Counted from the stretch's first letter, positions 7,371 through 14,751 are shown. The stretch: DNA of 15,350 nucleotides from Candidatus Bipolaricaulota bacterium (GCA_018609825.1 JAHEOA010000132.1:1-15350), one strand, 5' to 3'. Numbers and translations are program-made. The notes: generated by a model not told the origin, from the letters alone.

Positions 7371-8513
7371 ATGGACTTCGCACTCACCGAGGAGCAGGAG
7401 CTTTTCCGACGCACGGCCCGCGACTTTGCGCGCGACGAGCTTGAAGAGCAAGCCCACGAGCTCGATCAGGAGCACCGGGTCCCGCTCGAATCCCTGAAGA
7501 AGCTGGGCGAGCTGGGCTACATGGGCATCATGGTCCCCGAGGCCTACGGCGGCATCGACAGCGACACGATGAGCTACGTGCTCGTCATGGAGGAGCTCTC
7601 CAAGGCCTGCGCGTCCACGTCCACGGCCGTCAGCGTGCAGAACTCGCTCGTGGAAGCGCCGATCCTTGACCATGGAAGCGAGGGTCAGAAGGAGCACTAC
7701 CTTCCCAAGCTGGCCACGGGGGAGTCGATGGGCGCGTTCGCGCTCAGCGAGCCGGAGTCGGGCTCTGACGCCGGGACGATGAAGGCCACGGCGGTCAAGG
7801 ACGGCGACGACTACGTCGTCAACGGCTCCAAGATGTGGATCTCCAACGCCGCGTTCGCCGACGTCTTCGTCGTCTGTGTGGCCACGGATCCCGACGCGGG
7901 CAACAAGGGCGTCAGCGCCTTCATCGTCGATCGGGACACGCCCGGCTTCGCCATTGGGGAAGAGGAAGACAAGCTCGGCATCCGCGGCACGTCCACGTGC
8001 GAGATCCACTTCGAAAACGCCCGCGTCCCCGCCGCCAACCTCCTCGGGGCCGAAGGCCGCGGCTTCCGGATTGCGCTCGAGACCCTCAACGGCGGGCGTA
8101 TCGGCATTGCCGCTCAAGCGCTCGGCATCGCCGAGGCAGCCCTGACGGAGGCGATCAGCTACGCCAAGGAACGCAAGGCGTTCCGCACCGAAATCGCCAA
8201 CTTCCAGGGCATCCAGTTCAAGCTGGCCGAGATGAAGACCCAGATCGAGTCAGCCCGCTGGCTCGTCTACGACGCCGCCTGGCGCAAGGACCAAGGGCTG
8301 GACTACATCACGGCCTCGGCGCTGGCCAAGCTCCACGCGGCGGAGATCGCCAGCCACGTGACCGACCAAGCCCTGCAGATCCACGGCGGCTACGGCTATG
8401 TCAAGGACTATAAAGTCGAGCGGCTGTATCGCGACGCGCGGATCACGCGGATCTACGAGGGCACGAGCGAGATCCAGAAGCTGGTGATCGCGCGCCAGAT
8501 CCTGAGCGATTAG
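7371..8513 (+). CDS. Acyl-CoA dehydrogenase (short/medium-chain type)
   Basis: Flavoenzyme of 380 residues, the standard length, that oxidises acyl-CoA to the trans-2-enoyl-CoA and passes electrons to ETF. Family signatures run in order: the N-terminal helical domain (ALTEEQELFRRTARDFARDE), the FAD-contacting strand AFALSEPESGSDAGTM followed by NGSKMWISNA, the RIGIAAQALGIAEAAL helix, QIHGGYGYVKDYKVERLYRD, and the catalytic-base segment IYEGTSEIQ. The Glu of YEGT corresponds to the catalytic base of butyryl- and medium-chain enzymes. ATG 7371 begins MDFALTEEQ exactly where family proteins begin; a longer in-frame extension to 7206 is not family-like. No other beta-oxidation gene adjoins it, so the substrate (fatty acid or branched amino acid acyl-CoA) is open. 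Confidence 0.95.
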   Translation: MDFALTEEQELFRRTARDFARDELEEQAHELDQEHRVPLESLKKLGELGYMGIMVPEAYGGIDSDTMSYVLVMEELSKACASTSTAVSVQNSLVEAPILDHGSEGQKEHYLPKLATGESMGAFALSEPESGSDAGTMKATAVKDGDDYVVNGSKMWISNAAFADVFVVCVATDPDAGNKGVSAFIVDRDTPGFAIGEEEDKLGIRGTSTCEIHFENARVPAANLLGAEGRGFRIALETLNGGRIGIAAQALGIAEAALTEAISYAKERKAFRTEIANFQGIQFKLAEMKTQIESARWLVYDAAWRKDQGLDYITASALAKLHAAEIASHVTDQALQIHGGYGYVKDYKVERLYRDARITRIYEGTSEIQKLVIARQILSD

Positions 8514-8860
8514 CCCGACGGACCGTCCCGGTTCGCCACCAACCGGTCGGCGGCGCAGTCGCCCAGCGCGTGCTGGGGCATAAACCGCGCGGCGGCCTGC
8601 GCGAGGCGTGACACAGCAGCGCCATGCCCGGCTCGACCCCGAGCTTGGCCAAGTGCGGCCGGAGCAAGTCCCCGTCGCGGGTCCGCCGTGTGTCCGGTCG
8701 ATAAGACCGCTCTCCGGCATGATCGCCCTTCGGTTTTGGCTCGGCTTATCGGCTGTGCGCAGAAGCGGACAGGCCTGCCCGTTGTGCAGCTTTCGTGTGG
8801 CGAGTTTGGCCGAACCAGACGCTGGTCATCGGCCGGAATCTGTCCTACGATTGGGACGGA
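8514..8860. other. 347-bp intergenic stretch with hairpin and possible gene relic
   Basis: A perfect 6-bp hairpin (CCGGTT/AACCGG, 8528-8546, 7-base loop) lies just after the dehydrogenase stop but has no T tract. On the minus strand, 8510-8667 reads like one short coding segment split by a frame change near 8600: LRPHLAKLGVEPGMALLCHA in one frame, then ARFMPQHALGDCAADRLV in another, ending at a TAA that overlaps the dehydrogenase TAG. I do not recognise the family. The rest, to 8860, shows only the promoter-like TACGAT before yggS. Confidence 0.35.
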
Positions 8861-9547
8861 ATGAATGTGGACGGGCGAGTGTCCGAGATCCGAGCGCGCA
8901 TTCAGCGAACTGCTGAGCACGTGGATCGTGATCCCGGCGCGGTCCGCATCCTGGCCGCCACTAAGAACCGCAACGTCCGCGAGGTCATGGCGGCGGCCCA
9001 TGCTGGCATTGATCTCATTGGGGAAAACACGGTCCAAGAGGCGCTCGGCAAGTTCGAGTTCCTCCCGAACGATCTGGAACGCCACATGATCGGGACACTG
9101 CAAATCAACAAAGCCAAGGCGGCCGTCCGACTGTTCGACTGTGTCCAGTCCGTGACGTCGCTCGAGCTGGCCCGAGAGATCCAGCGTTGTGCTCAAGAAC
9201 TCGACGCCCGGTATCCCGTGCTTATCGAAGTCAATCCGGCCGACGAGGCCAGCAAGCGCGGCCTTTCCATCGACAGAGCTAGAACCCTGGCTGACGATAT
9301 GCGAAGATTGGATCGCCTGCGACTCGACGGGCTGATGGCCATGATGCCCTATGCGGAGGATCTCGAATCGCTGCGGCCTCACTTTCGAGCCATGAGGGAG
9401 CTCTTTGACACGCTCAACGATGGATCGGATCTGGCGATGACCACGTTGTCGATGGGCATGACGCACGATTACGCCATCGCCGTCGAGGAGGGCTCCACGA
9501 TGGTCCGGCTGGGCACGTGCCTGTTCGGGCGCCGGGAGACGACATGA
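8861..9547 (+). CDS. yggS: YggS/PLPBP family pyridoxal 5'-phosphate homeostasis protein
   Basis: PLP-binding TIM-barrel protein of 228 residues (E. coli YggS is 234) involved in vitamin B6 and amino/keto acid homeostasis, with no known catalytic activity. The PLP lysine is Lys35 in ILAATKNRNV. Other family blocks are IGENTVQEALGKFEFL, HMIGTLQINKAK, VLIEVNPADEASKRGL, LDGLMAMMP, and LSMGMTHDYAIAVEEGSTMV followed by RLGTCLFGRR, which binds the phosphate. The usual MSxD is MTHD here. ATG 8861 fits the family N-terminus; a TACGAT box (8846-8851) ends 9 bases before it and no clear SD is present. The stop overlaps the next start as ATGA, so translation of the membrane protein is probably coupled. 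Confidence 0.93.
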   Translation: MNVDGRVSEIRARIQRTAEHVDRDPGAVRILAATKNRNVREVMAAAHAGIDLIGENTVQEALGKFEFLPNDLERHMIGTLQINKAKAAVRLFDCVQSVTSLELAREIQRCAQELDARYPVLIEVNPADEASKRGLSIDRARTLADDMRRLDRLRLDGLMAMMPYAEDLESLRPHFRAMRELFDTLNDGSDLAMTTLSMGMTHDYAIAVEEGSTMVRLGTCLFGRRETT

Positions 9548-10296
9548 CCGAGTTGAACTATTACTGGCGTCGAATCGGTTCCTACGTCTGGCGCACGCCG
9601 GAGCCCGTGACGCGTTCGATCATCGCGATCACCGTGTTGACGTTTCTGCTGCGGTTCATCATCGCGGACGTCGCGCAGGCCGGCGACCCCTTCCGATGGT
9701 TCACCTTCGAGACCCCGGCATTGCTCGTCAAACCCTGGTCGCTGTTGACCTATCCGCTGATCCCCGCCGACATCATCTCGTTGCTGTTGAGCTGTTACTG
9801 GCTCTGGATCGTCGGCGGCATGTTGGAGCGATCGTGGACGAGCCGACGCTTCGTCCAGTATGTCGGGGGCATCACCCTGATCACCTCCGTCAGCCTCGCT
9901 GTTGGGAGCCTGCTTCTGAGCGCGATCGGACCCGTTCCGCCCGTCGGCATGAACGGGCTTTGGATGCCGCTGGCGGCGCTGACGGTGTCGTGGTGCCTGC
10001 TCAATCCCGATCAGATCGTGCTGATGGGCTTTGTGCTCCCCATCAAGGGGCGCTATCTGATGTGGGGGGTCGTCGCGTTGACCTATTTCATCTTTGCCGG
10101 GTTTGGCGGCCCCTGGTTGGCGCTGTTCGCTTTGGCAGGCATCGGGACCGCGTATCTCTACACGACGAACCGCGATCGGTGGGCCGATGCCCGCCAACGT
10201 CGATCGAGGTCCGGGAGACCGACCGCCTTCCAGCATTCGCTCGACTGGCTGCTCTACTACTACGAGCGCATGCGCCGGCGCGGGCCCCGACGTTGA
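9544..10296 (+). CDS. Rhomboid-fold membrane protein lacking catalytic residues (pseudo-rhomboid)
   Basis: Polytopic membrane protein of 250 residues with about six hydrophobic helices and a basic tail (about 205-250). The pattern resembles rhomboids: PWSLLTYPLIPADIISLLLS (64-83) at the helix-2 position, YWLWIVGGMLERSW (85-98) like the usual L-W-x-x-G-x-x-x-E, then RRFVQYVGG. The catalytic GxSG of rhomboid helix 4 appears as GMNG (135-138), with Asn137 where Ser is required. The final helix (ALFALAGIGTAYLY) has no His. It should therefore fold like a rhomboid without proteolysis, as derlins and iRhoms do. The start overlaps the yggS stop (ATGA), implying translational coupling. The function is unknown; the fold call rests on motif pattern and is moderate. 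Confidence 0.75.
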   Translation: MTELNYYWRRIGSYVWRTPEPVTRSIIAITVLTFLLRFIIADVAQAGDPFRWFTFETPALLVKPWSLLTYPLIPADIISLLLSCYWLWIVGGMLERSWTSRRFVQYVGGITLITSVSLAVGSLLLSAIGPVPPVGMNGLWMPLAALTVSWCLLNPDQIVLMGFVLPIKGRYLMWGVVALTYFIFAGFGGPWLALFALAGIGTAYLYTTNRDRWADARQRRSRSGRPTAFQHSLDWLLYYYERMRRRGPRR

Positions 10297-10305
10297 GGCG
10301 AGTCA

Positions 10306-10335
10306 TTGCGGTGCAGCGCGCCCGTCGCCTATAAT
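10306..10335 (+). promoter_or_regulatory. Promoter with consensus -10 before the GIY-YIG-like gene
   Basis: A perfect TATAAT (10330-10335) with a weak -35 TTGCGG (10306-10311) at 18 bases. Transcription should begin near 10342, right beside the GAGGAGG SD (10343-10349), giving a very short leader. The sequence around the -10 repeats that at 3807-3821. Confidence 0.5.
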
Positions 10336-10355
10336 TCGGCTCGAGGAGGCATCCC

Positions 10356-10700
10356 GTGAAGCATCGCCGCTCGCTCCGCCCCCAGATCATCGACCGCGAC
10401 GTCGCCCATTATCCGGGCCTCTACTTCCTCATGGGCACCGACTCCGACCCGGTCCGCTACATCGGCCAAGCGCAGGATCTCAACGAGGCGCTGCACGCGT
10501 GGGCCGAACGGGTGGCCGAGACGCGCGACTACCGCTACTTCAGCTTCGACTACGAGGGCAACGCCTACGAGCGCTTCCGACGGATGTGCGACCTCTATCA
10601 CTATCACAGCGAGATCCAGACCCGTCTGGACAACGACGAACATCCACAGCGCCCTGACGGCAGCGACTGGGCCTGCCCGCACTGCGACGTCTACGGCTAG
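10356..10700 (+). CDS. Small GIY-YIG-like protein with degenerate active site and CxxC tail
   Basis: Protein of 114 residues starting at GTG 10356, six bases after GAGGAGG. GLYFLMG (21-27) followed by RYIGQAQDLNEALHAW (34-49) matches the GIY...YIG core of GIY-YIG nucleases. Where those enzymes have an arginine after the YIG (as in the sDLxxRLxxH pattern), this one has DLNEALHAW. A Glu in AYERFRRMCDLYHYH (70-84) lies where the metal-binding Glu could be. The end, HPQRPDGSDWACPHC (96-110), carries a CxxC that may form half of a zinc site. The gene converges on rarA and shares its stop tetranucleotide. It could be a specialised or inactive nuclease; no target is claimed. Confidence 0.7.
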   Translation: MKHRRSLRPQIIDRDVAHYPGLYFLMGTDSDPVRYIGQAQDLNEALHAWAERVAETRDYRYFSFDYEGNAYERFRRMCDLYHYHSEIQTRLDNDEHPQRPDGSDWACPHCDVYG

Positions 10701-12058
10701 GCCTCCCCGGCGTCCGCATCTCCGTCTGCATCTGCGTCCGTATTTCCGTGCGATCGCATTCGGTCGCGAAGCGCGGCCCAGCGTTGGAGGCGTTCCCGTA
10801 CGTCGGCTTCGTGGCCGCGCTCCGTGGGGTAATAATACCGGCGGCCGTCGAGCGATTCCGGCATGGAGCTCATCGGCGTGACGCCTTCGCCGTAGGCGTG
10901 GGCATACTGATAGCCCTCGCCGTAGCCGACGTCGGTCATCAGCTTGGTGACCGCGTTGCGGATGTGGAGCGGCACCGGCTCTTGGCGCGTCGCTTCGACA
11001 TCGCGGCGGGCCTGCCCGAATGCCGTGTAGATCGCGTTGCTCTTGGGCGCGGTCGCCAGGTAGACGGCCACTTCGGCTAGGGCCAGATCGCCTTCGGGGG
11101 ATCCGAGAAAGTCATAGGCGTCTTTGGCGGCCAGGGCCATCGAGAGGGCGTTCGGATCGGCCAACCCGATGTCCTCGGTCGCCATGCGGACCAGTCGTCT
11201 CGCGAGATAGAGCGGATCTTCGCCCGAGGCCAACATGCGGGCTAGCCAATACAGCGCCGCGTCGGGCTCGGAGTTGCGCACGGCCTTGTGCAGCGCGGAA
11301 ATCTGGTTGTAGTGCTCCTCGCCCGACTTGTCGTAGGCCAGCGTCTTGCGTTGGAACGCCTCCTGGACGTCGCTCAAGTCGATGGTCGCTTCGGAAACGA
11401 GATCGGCGGACAGTTCCAACAGGTTGAGGGCCCGACGGGCATCGCCGTCGCAGGCATCCGCCAAGAACCCGGCGGCGTCCTCGGTCAGGGATAGATCGCG
11501 ATTGCCCAGCCCGCGCTCCCGGTCCCGCAGCGCTTGCTGAAGGATGGCGTGGATATCCGAGGCGGACAGCGGCTCCAGCGTGAACACCGAGGACCGCGAC
11601 AACAGCGGATTGATGATCTCAAACGACGGGTTCTCCGTGGTGGCGCCGATCAGAATGACCGAGCCCTCCTCGACGTAGGGCAAAAAGGCCGCCTGCTGGG
11701 CTTTGTTGTAGCGATGGATCTCGTCGACGAAGATCAGATCGCGTGCGCCCTGCGATCGGAAGCTCTCGTTGGAGGCGTCCATCGTCCGCTGGATCTCCTT
11801 GATGGAGGCCCGGACCGCGCTGAAGTGACGGAACGACGCCCCATAGATGCGGGCGATGATCTGGCCGAGGGTCGTCTTGCCCGTGCCGGGCGGCCCCCAG
11901 AACACCAGGGAGCGGACTTGACGGCCCTCGAGCATCACGCGCAGGGGCTTGCCCGTACCCACGAGGTGATCCTGGCCGACGAACTCCTCAAGCGTTCGTG
12001 GGCGCATGCGCTCAGCCAGCGGCGCACGCCCGGCCGATTCGGCGAAAAGCGATTCCAT
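10697..12058 (-). CDS. rarA: RarA/MgsA AAA+ replication-associated recombination protein
   Basis: AAA+ ATPase of 453 residues (E. coli RarA is 447) that acts at stalled replication forks and interacts with SSB and single-strand ends; related to WRNIP1/Mgs1. Visible features are PLAERMRPRTLEEFVGQDHL at the N-terminus, Walker A GPPGTGKTT (55-63), Walker B FVDEIHRYNKAQQ, sensor 1 GATTENPSFE, an arginine finger region LLSRSSVF, sensor 2 DGDARRALNLLE, and the C-terminal tetramerisation half with EDIGLADPNAL and MPESLDGRRYYYPTERG. The last 14 residues (DADADGDAD...) are low-complexity acidic, from an imperfect hexanucleotide repeat at about 10705-10745. No SD precedes ATG 12058; TACAAT (12065-12070) ends 6 bases before it, as for a leaderless message. 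Confidence 0.96.
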   Translation of the reverse strand: MESLFAESAGRAPLAERMRPRTLEEFVGQDHLVGTGKPLRVMLEGRQVRSLVFWGPPGTGKTTLGQIIARIYGASFRHFSAVRASIKEIQRTMDASNESFRSQGARDLIFVDEIHRYNKAQQAAFLPYVEEGSVILIGATTENPSFEIINPLLSRSSVFTLEPLSASDIHAILQQALRDRERGLGNRDLSLTEDAAGFLADACDGDARRALNLLELSADLVSEATIDLSDVQEAFQRKTLAYDKSGEEHYNQISALHKAVRNSEPDAALYWLARMLASGEDPLYLARRLVRMATEDIGLADPNALSMALAAKDAYDFLGSPEGDLALAEVAVYLATAPKSNAIYTAFGQARRDVEATRQEPVPLHIRNAVTKLMTDVGYGEGYQYAHAYGEGVTPMSSMPESLDGRRYYYPTERGHEADVRERLQRWAALRDRMRSHGNTDADADGDADAGEA

Positions 12059-12064
12059 GATCGC

Positions 12065-12070
12065 ATTGTA
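12065..12070 (-). promoter_or_regulatory. -10 box of rarA, leaderless type
   Basis: TACAAT on the minus strand matches the -10 consensus at five of six bases and ends 6 bases before the rarA ATG. No convincing -35 is found at the right distance and no SD exists. Confidence 0.4.
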
Positions 12071-12102
12071 GGAAGTCGGCCAAGAGCCGTCCAGACGCGG
12101 CC

Positions 12103-12131
12103 TTGACGGGATGCGGCGTGCCCCTTATCAT
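12103..12131 (+). promoter_or_regulatory. Promoter of the tRNA-Lys gene
   Basis: TTGACG (12103-12108), 17 bases, TATCAT (12126-12131): five of six matches in each box. Transcription would begin near 12138, about six bases before the mature tRNA. This is the best two-box promoter in the window. Confidence 0.7.
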
Positions 12132-12143
12132 AAGCCTCTGCTG

Positions 12144-12215
12144 GGGCCGCTAGCTCAATGGCAGAGCATCCGGCTCTTAACCGGAGGGTTGGAGGTTCGA
12201 ATCCTCCGCGGCCCA
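12144..12215 (+). tRNA. trnK: tRNA-Lys, anticodon CTT
   Basis: A full cloverleaf of 72 bases reading AAG codons. The acceptor stem GGGCCGC (12144-12150) pairs with GCGGCCC (12208-12214). The D stem is GCTC/GAGC with a 7-base loop containing GG. The anticodon stem is TCCGG/CCGGA with loop CTCTTAA (anticodon 12176-12178). The variable loop is GGGTT, and the T stem GGAGG/CCTCC carries TTCGAAT. The discriminator is A (12215). The next bases are CCC, so CCA is not encoded and must be added by a nucleotidyltransferase. Confidence 0.97.
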
Positions 12216-12264
12216 CCCCATTCCCCTCGCCTGGGCGCATCCGGCATTGGCTGTCTGTGACGAA

Positions 12265-12276
12265 GGACACGTGTCC
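12265..12276. repeat. 12-bp perfect palindrome GGACACGTGTCC
   Basis: A perfect palindrome about 50 bp after the tRNA and 140 bp before the lipoprotein start, followed by GAACGTGTTC (12282-12291), which has GAAC/GTTC half-sites. No T tract follows, so it is more like a protein-binding site than a terminator. The binding protein is unknown. Confidence 0.35.
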
Positions 12277-12405
12277 CGAATGAACGTGTTCGCATGCCGT
12301 CGTCGGGGCGGGTCAATGTCCAGTGACGGACAGGCATAGACCCGCGCGGATCGCCGTTTGCATGCCTATCATCAGGGTGAAGCTGTCCCTGAGGAGGGAT
12401 ACCCG

Positions 12406-13251
12406 ATGCGAGCCACCCTGGCACGGCTGGGGCTCATGGCGTTGGTGCCGCTGCTGATGGTGATCGGCGGCTGCGGTTGGGAGCCACTGGTTCCGCCTAC
12501 CGATCAACCGTCACCGGCCCAAGAGACCCGAGAGGAGCTTACGGCCGTGATCTCATACGACTGCAGCACGTGCGTGCAGAGCGAGAGCAGCTCGGAGCCC
12601 ATGACGTTCACGTTCCAGGGCCAAGTCCATCTGCCCGCGGAGGCCGAGGAACGGGTTGCCGTCTACAATTGGGATTTCGGCGATGGGGCCAAGGGAACGG
12701 GCAAAAAGGTCACGCACACGTTCGAGGACGAAGGCGAGTACGACGTCAGGCTGCACGTCGTGACCTCCAATGGTCGCGAAACGAGCACGTCCACGTCCGT
12801 CTCGGCCCAGCACCCCGAGCCTCCCGAGCCAAAAGTCCAGCACGACGTTCAAGAGGGAAGCCTCTGCACGATCGAGCGAACGTTGCCCCGCAAAATCCGC
12901 GTCGGCGAGGCGTTCCAGGTCGAGGTCCGGATCACGGCCAACAAGGACGTTCGGTTCGTGACCTGGGAGGACACGACCTGGTTTCCGCAGTTCCGCGTGC
13001 AGCAGAACCCGACGCTGATCTCCTACGAGAAGATGGAGGCCGGCACGCACCGGACGCTCATCTACGACGTCAAGCTGTGGCAGACGCCGCCGAAGCGAGA
13101 CCTCTGGATGGAAGGGTTCGTCAAGTGCAACCCGGGCGGCTGGGGCAACTCGGAGGAGTTGACGCTGCGATCCGACCTCAACGTCGTCCTCCCCGAGGGC
13201 GGGCCCCAGACGCCGTCGGCGCAACGGCCGATGCCGTCACGCATTCCCTGA
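12406..13251 (+). CDS. PKD-domain lipoprotein of unknown function
   Basis: Secreted lipoprotein of 281 residues. The signal peptide MRATLARLGLMALVPLLMVI is followed by a lipobox (IGGC) with the acylated Cys at residue 23. A PKD (immunoglobulin-like) domain spans about 46-134, with the hallmark YNWDFGDG (87-94), a THTFEDEGEYDVRL strand and a Thr/Ser-rich edge. A second beta-rich region (about 150-262) starts at SLCTIERTLPRKIRVGEAFQ; it contains no motif I recognise but reads like another beta-sandwich. Mature cysteines C53, C56, C154 and C241 could form disulfides. The start is fixed by GAGGAGG (12391-12397) 8 bases upstream. PKD domains usually mediate protein or carbohydrate contacts at the cell surface. 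No adjacent enzyme gene suggests a partner. Confidence 0.85.
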   Translation: MRATLARLGLMALVPLLMVIGGCGWEPLVPPTDQPSPAQETREELTAVISYDCSTCVQSESSSEPMTFTFQGQVHLPAEAEERVAVYNWDFGDGAKGTGKKVTHTFEDEGEYDVRLHVVTSNGRETSTSTSVSAQHPEPPEPKVQHDVQEGSLCTIERTLPRKIRVGEAFQVEVRITANKDVRFVTWEDTTWFPQFRVQQNPTLISYEKMEAGTHRTLIYDVKLWQTPPKRDLWMEGFVKCNPGGWGNSEELTLRSDLNVVLPEGGPQTPSAQRPMPSRIP

Positions 13252-13283
13252 TTAACGCCCTCACGCTCGGAGAAACGTGAGAC

Positions 13284-13320
13284 GCGGGCCGCGCGATGGC
13301 TGCAGCCGTCGGCGGCCCGC
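13284..13320 (+). terminator. Long GC hairpin after the lipoprotein gene
   Basis: A 9-bp outer stem (GCGGGCCGC/GCGGCCCGC), a small internal loop, a 6-bp inner stem (GATGGC/GCCGTC, one G-U) and a TGCA loop, followed by TGTCGTTT. It lies 33 bases past the stop and just before the peptidase promoter, where a terminator is expected; the T run is imperfect. Confidence 0.5.
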
Positions 13321-13326
13321 TGTCGT

Positions 13327-13356
13327 TTGCCGGTCCTCGCGTTGGCGACCTATACT
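13327..13356 (+). promoter_or_regulatory. Promoter of the M20 peptidase gene
   Basis: TTGCCG (13327-13332), 18 bases, TATACT (13351-13356). Predicted start near 13363 gives a leader of about 33 bases containing GAGGAGG (13382-13388). Confidence 0.5.
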
Positions 13357-13395
13357 CCCCTCGATTCTGGCCGATGTCCGAGAGGAGGCCCGAGC

Positions 13396-14751
13396 GTGGA
13401 TCTCACCCGCGTGTATCAGCACATCGACGATCACGAAGACCGAACCGTCCGACGACTCCAGAGGCTGTGTGCCCAGCCGAGCGTCTCCGCGCAGAACGAC
13501 GGCATGGCCGAATGCGCGGAGCTGACACAAGCGATGCTGACCGAAAGCGGCCTGGAGGCCGAGATCATCCCCCTCGACGACGGACCGCCCGTCGTCTACG
13601 CCGAACGGCACGTCCCGAACGCCGCGACCACGATCGTCATCTATGACCATTATGACGTCCAACCCGCGGAGCCCTTGGAACTCTGGGACAGCGATCCGTG
13701 GGCCGGCGAGATTCGCGACGGCAAGCTTTATGCCCGCGGAGCGGCCGACAACAAGGGGAACATCATCTCGCGCCTCGCGGCCATTGAGGCGTTCCTCGAG
13801 GTCCACGGCGAGCTGCCCTGCAACGTCAAGTTTGTCATCGAGGGCGAGGAGGAGACGGGGAGCCCTCACTTCGGGGCGTTTATCCACGAGCACAAGGACC
13901 GACTGACCGGCGACGCGGCAATCTGGGAGTTCGGCGGGCTCGACTACGACGACGTCCCCGGCGTGACGCTCGGGCTGAAGGGGATGCTCTACGTCGAGCT
14001 ATTCGTTCGGACCATCGAGCGCGACGCCCACTCCGCCCGCGCCGCCATCGCCCCGAGCCCCGCGTGGCGCCTGCTGAAAGCGATCGACACGATGAGCGAC
14101 GGTCGCGGCCAGATCACGGTGGACGGCTGGTACGACGACGTTCGGGACTTCACGGACGACGAGCTGGAAGCGCTGCAAGCGGAGCCGTTGGAGGAGGAGC
14201 GTCTGAAGCGCGAGCTTGGCCTGGATCGATTCCTGAACGGCATGTCCGGGCTGGAACTGAAGAAGGCGCTCACGGGCGCACCGACCGCCAACGTCGCCGG
14301 GTTCTACGCCGGCTACATCGGCGAAGGCCACAAGACCGTGCTTCCGTCGTATGCCATGGCCAAGATGGATTTCCGCCTGGTTCCGGATCAGGACCCGGAT
14401 CGACTGGCGGATCTGTTGCGGCATCACTTGGCCGAACGCGGCTTCGACGATATCGATCTGACCATCCAGTCGGAGAACCCGGCCGCACGGACGCCCCTGG
14501 ATGCCGAGATCGCCCGCGTTGCCCGGGAGACGGCCGAAGAGGTCTGGGGCCAGGCGCCGAACGTCCACGTGGGCTCGGCCGGTTCCGGGCCGATGCATCT
14601 GTTCACAAGCGTCCTCGGCCTGCCGACGGTCGCCATTGGCTGCAACCATCCGGAGACCAATACCCACGCCCCGAACGAGAACCAGCGGATCGATGCGCTC
14701 GTCGGCGGCGCGAAGTGGATCGCCGCCGTGCTCGGGCGATTCTCGGCCTAG
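13396..14751 (+). CDS. M20-family metallopeptidase (dipeptidase/ArgE-DapE-like)
   Basis: Two-zinc M20 hydrolase of 451 residues, probably a cytosolic dipeptidase or amidohydrolase of the CNDP-like group. Metal and catalytic residues are all in place: His85 in VIYDHYDVQP, bridging Asp118 in ARGAADNKG, catalytic Glu152 and ligand Glu153 in EGEEETGSP, Glu178 near the expected Asp position in AAIWEFGG, His212 (DAHSA) in the dimerisation lid, and His424 in NTHAPNE. The lid domain runs from about 195 to 310 and begins GLKGMLYVEL. The start is GTG 13396, 7 bases after GAGGAGG; an in-frame ATG upstream at 13327 would overlap the promoter. Its own promoter and a terminator hairpin upstream make it monocistronic. 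The substrate is not predictable. Confidence 0.92.
   Translation: MDLTRVYQHIDDHEDRTVRRLQRLCAQPSVSAQNDGMAECAELTQAMLTESGLEAEIIPLDDGPPVVYAERHVPNAATTIVIYDHYDVQPAEPLELWDSDPWAGEIRDGKLYARGAADNKGNIISRLAAIEAFLEVHGELPCNVKFVIEGEEETGSPHFGAFIHEHKDRLTGDAAIWEFGGLDYDDVPGVTLGLKGMLYVELFVRTIERDAHSARAAIAPSPAWRLLKAIDTMSDGRGQITVDGWYDDVRDFTDDELEALQAEPLEEERLKRELGLDRFLNGMSGLELKKALTGAPTANVAGFYAGYIGEGHKTVLPSYAMAKMDFRLVPDQDPDRLADLLRHHLAERGFDDIDLTIQSENPAARTPLDAEIARVARETAEEVWGQAPNVHVGSAGSGPMHLFTSVLGLPTVAIGCNHPETNTHAPNENQRIDALVGGAKWIAAVLGRFSA

Noticed and set aside
12282..12291. GAACGTGTTC as a Gram-positive-type LexA box
   Set aside because: The half-sites are separated by 2 bases rather than the 4 of the GAAC-N4-GTTC consensus.
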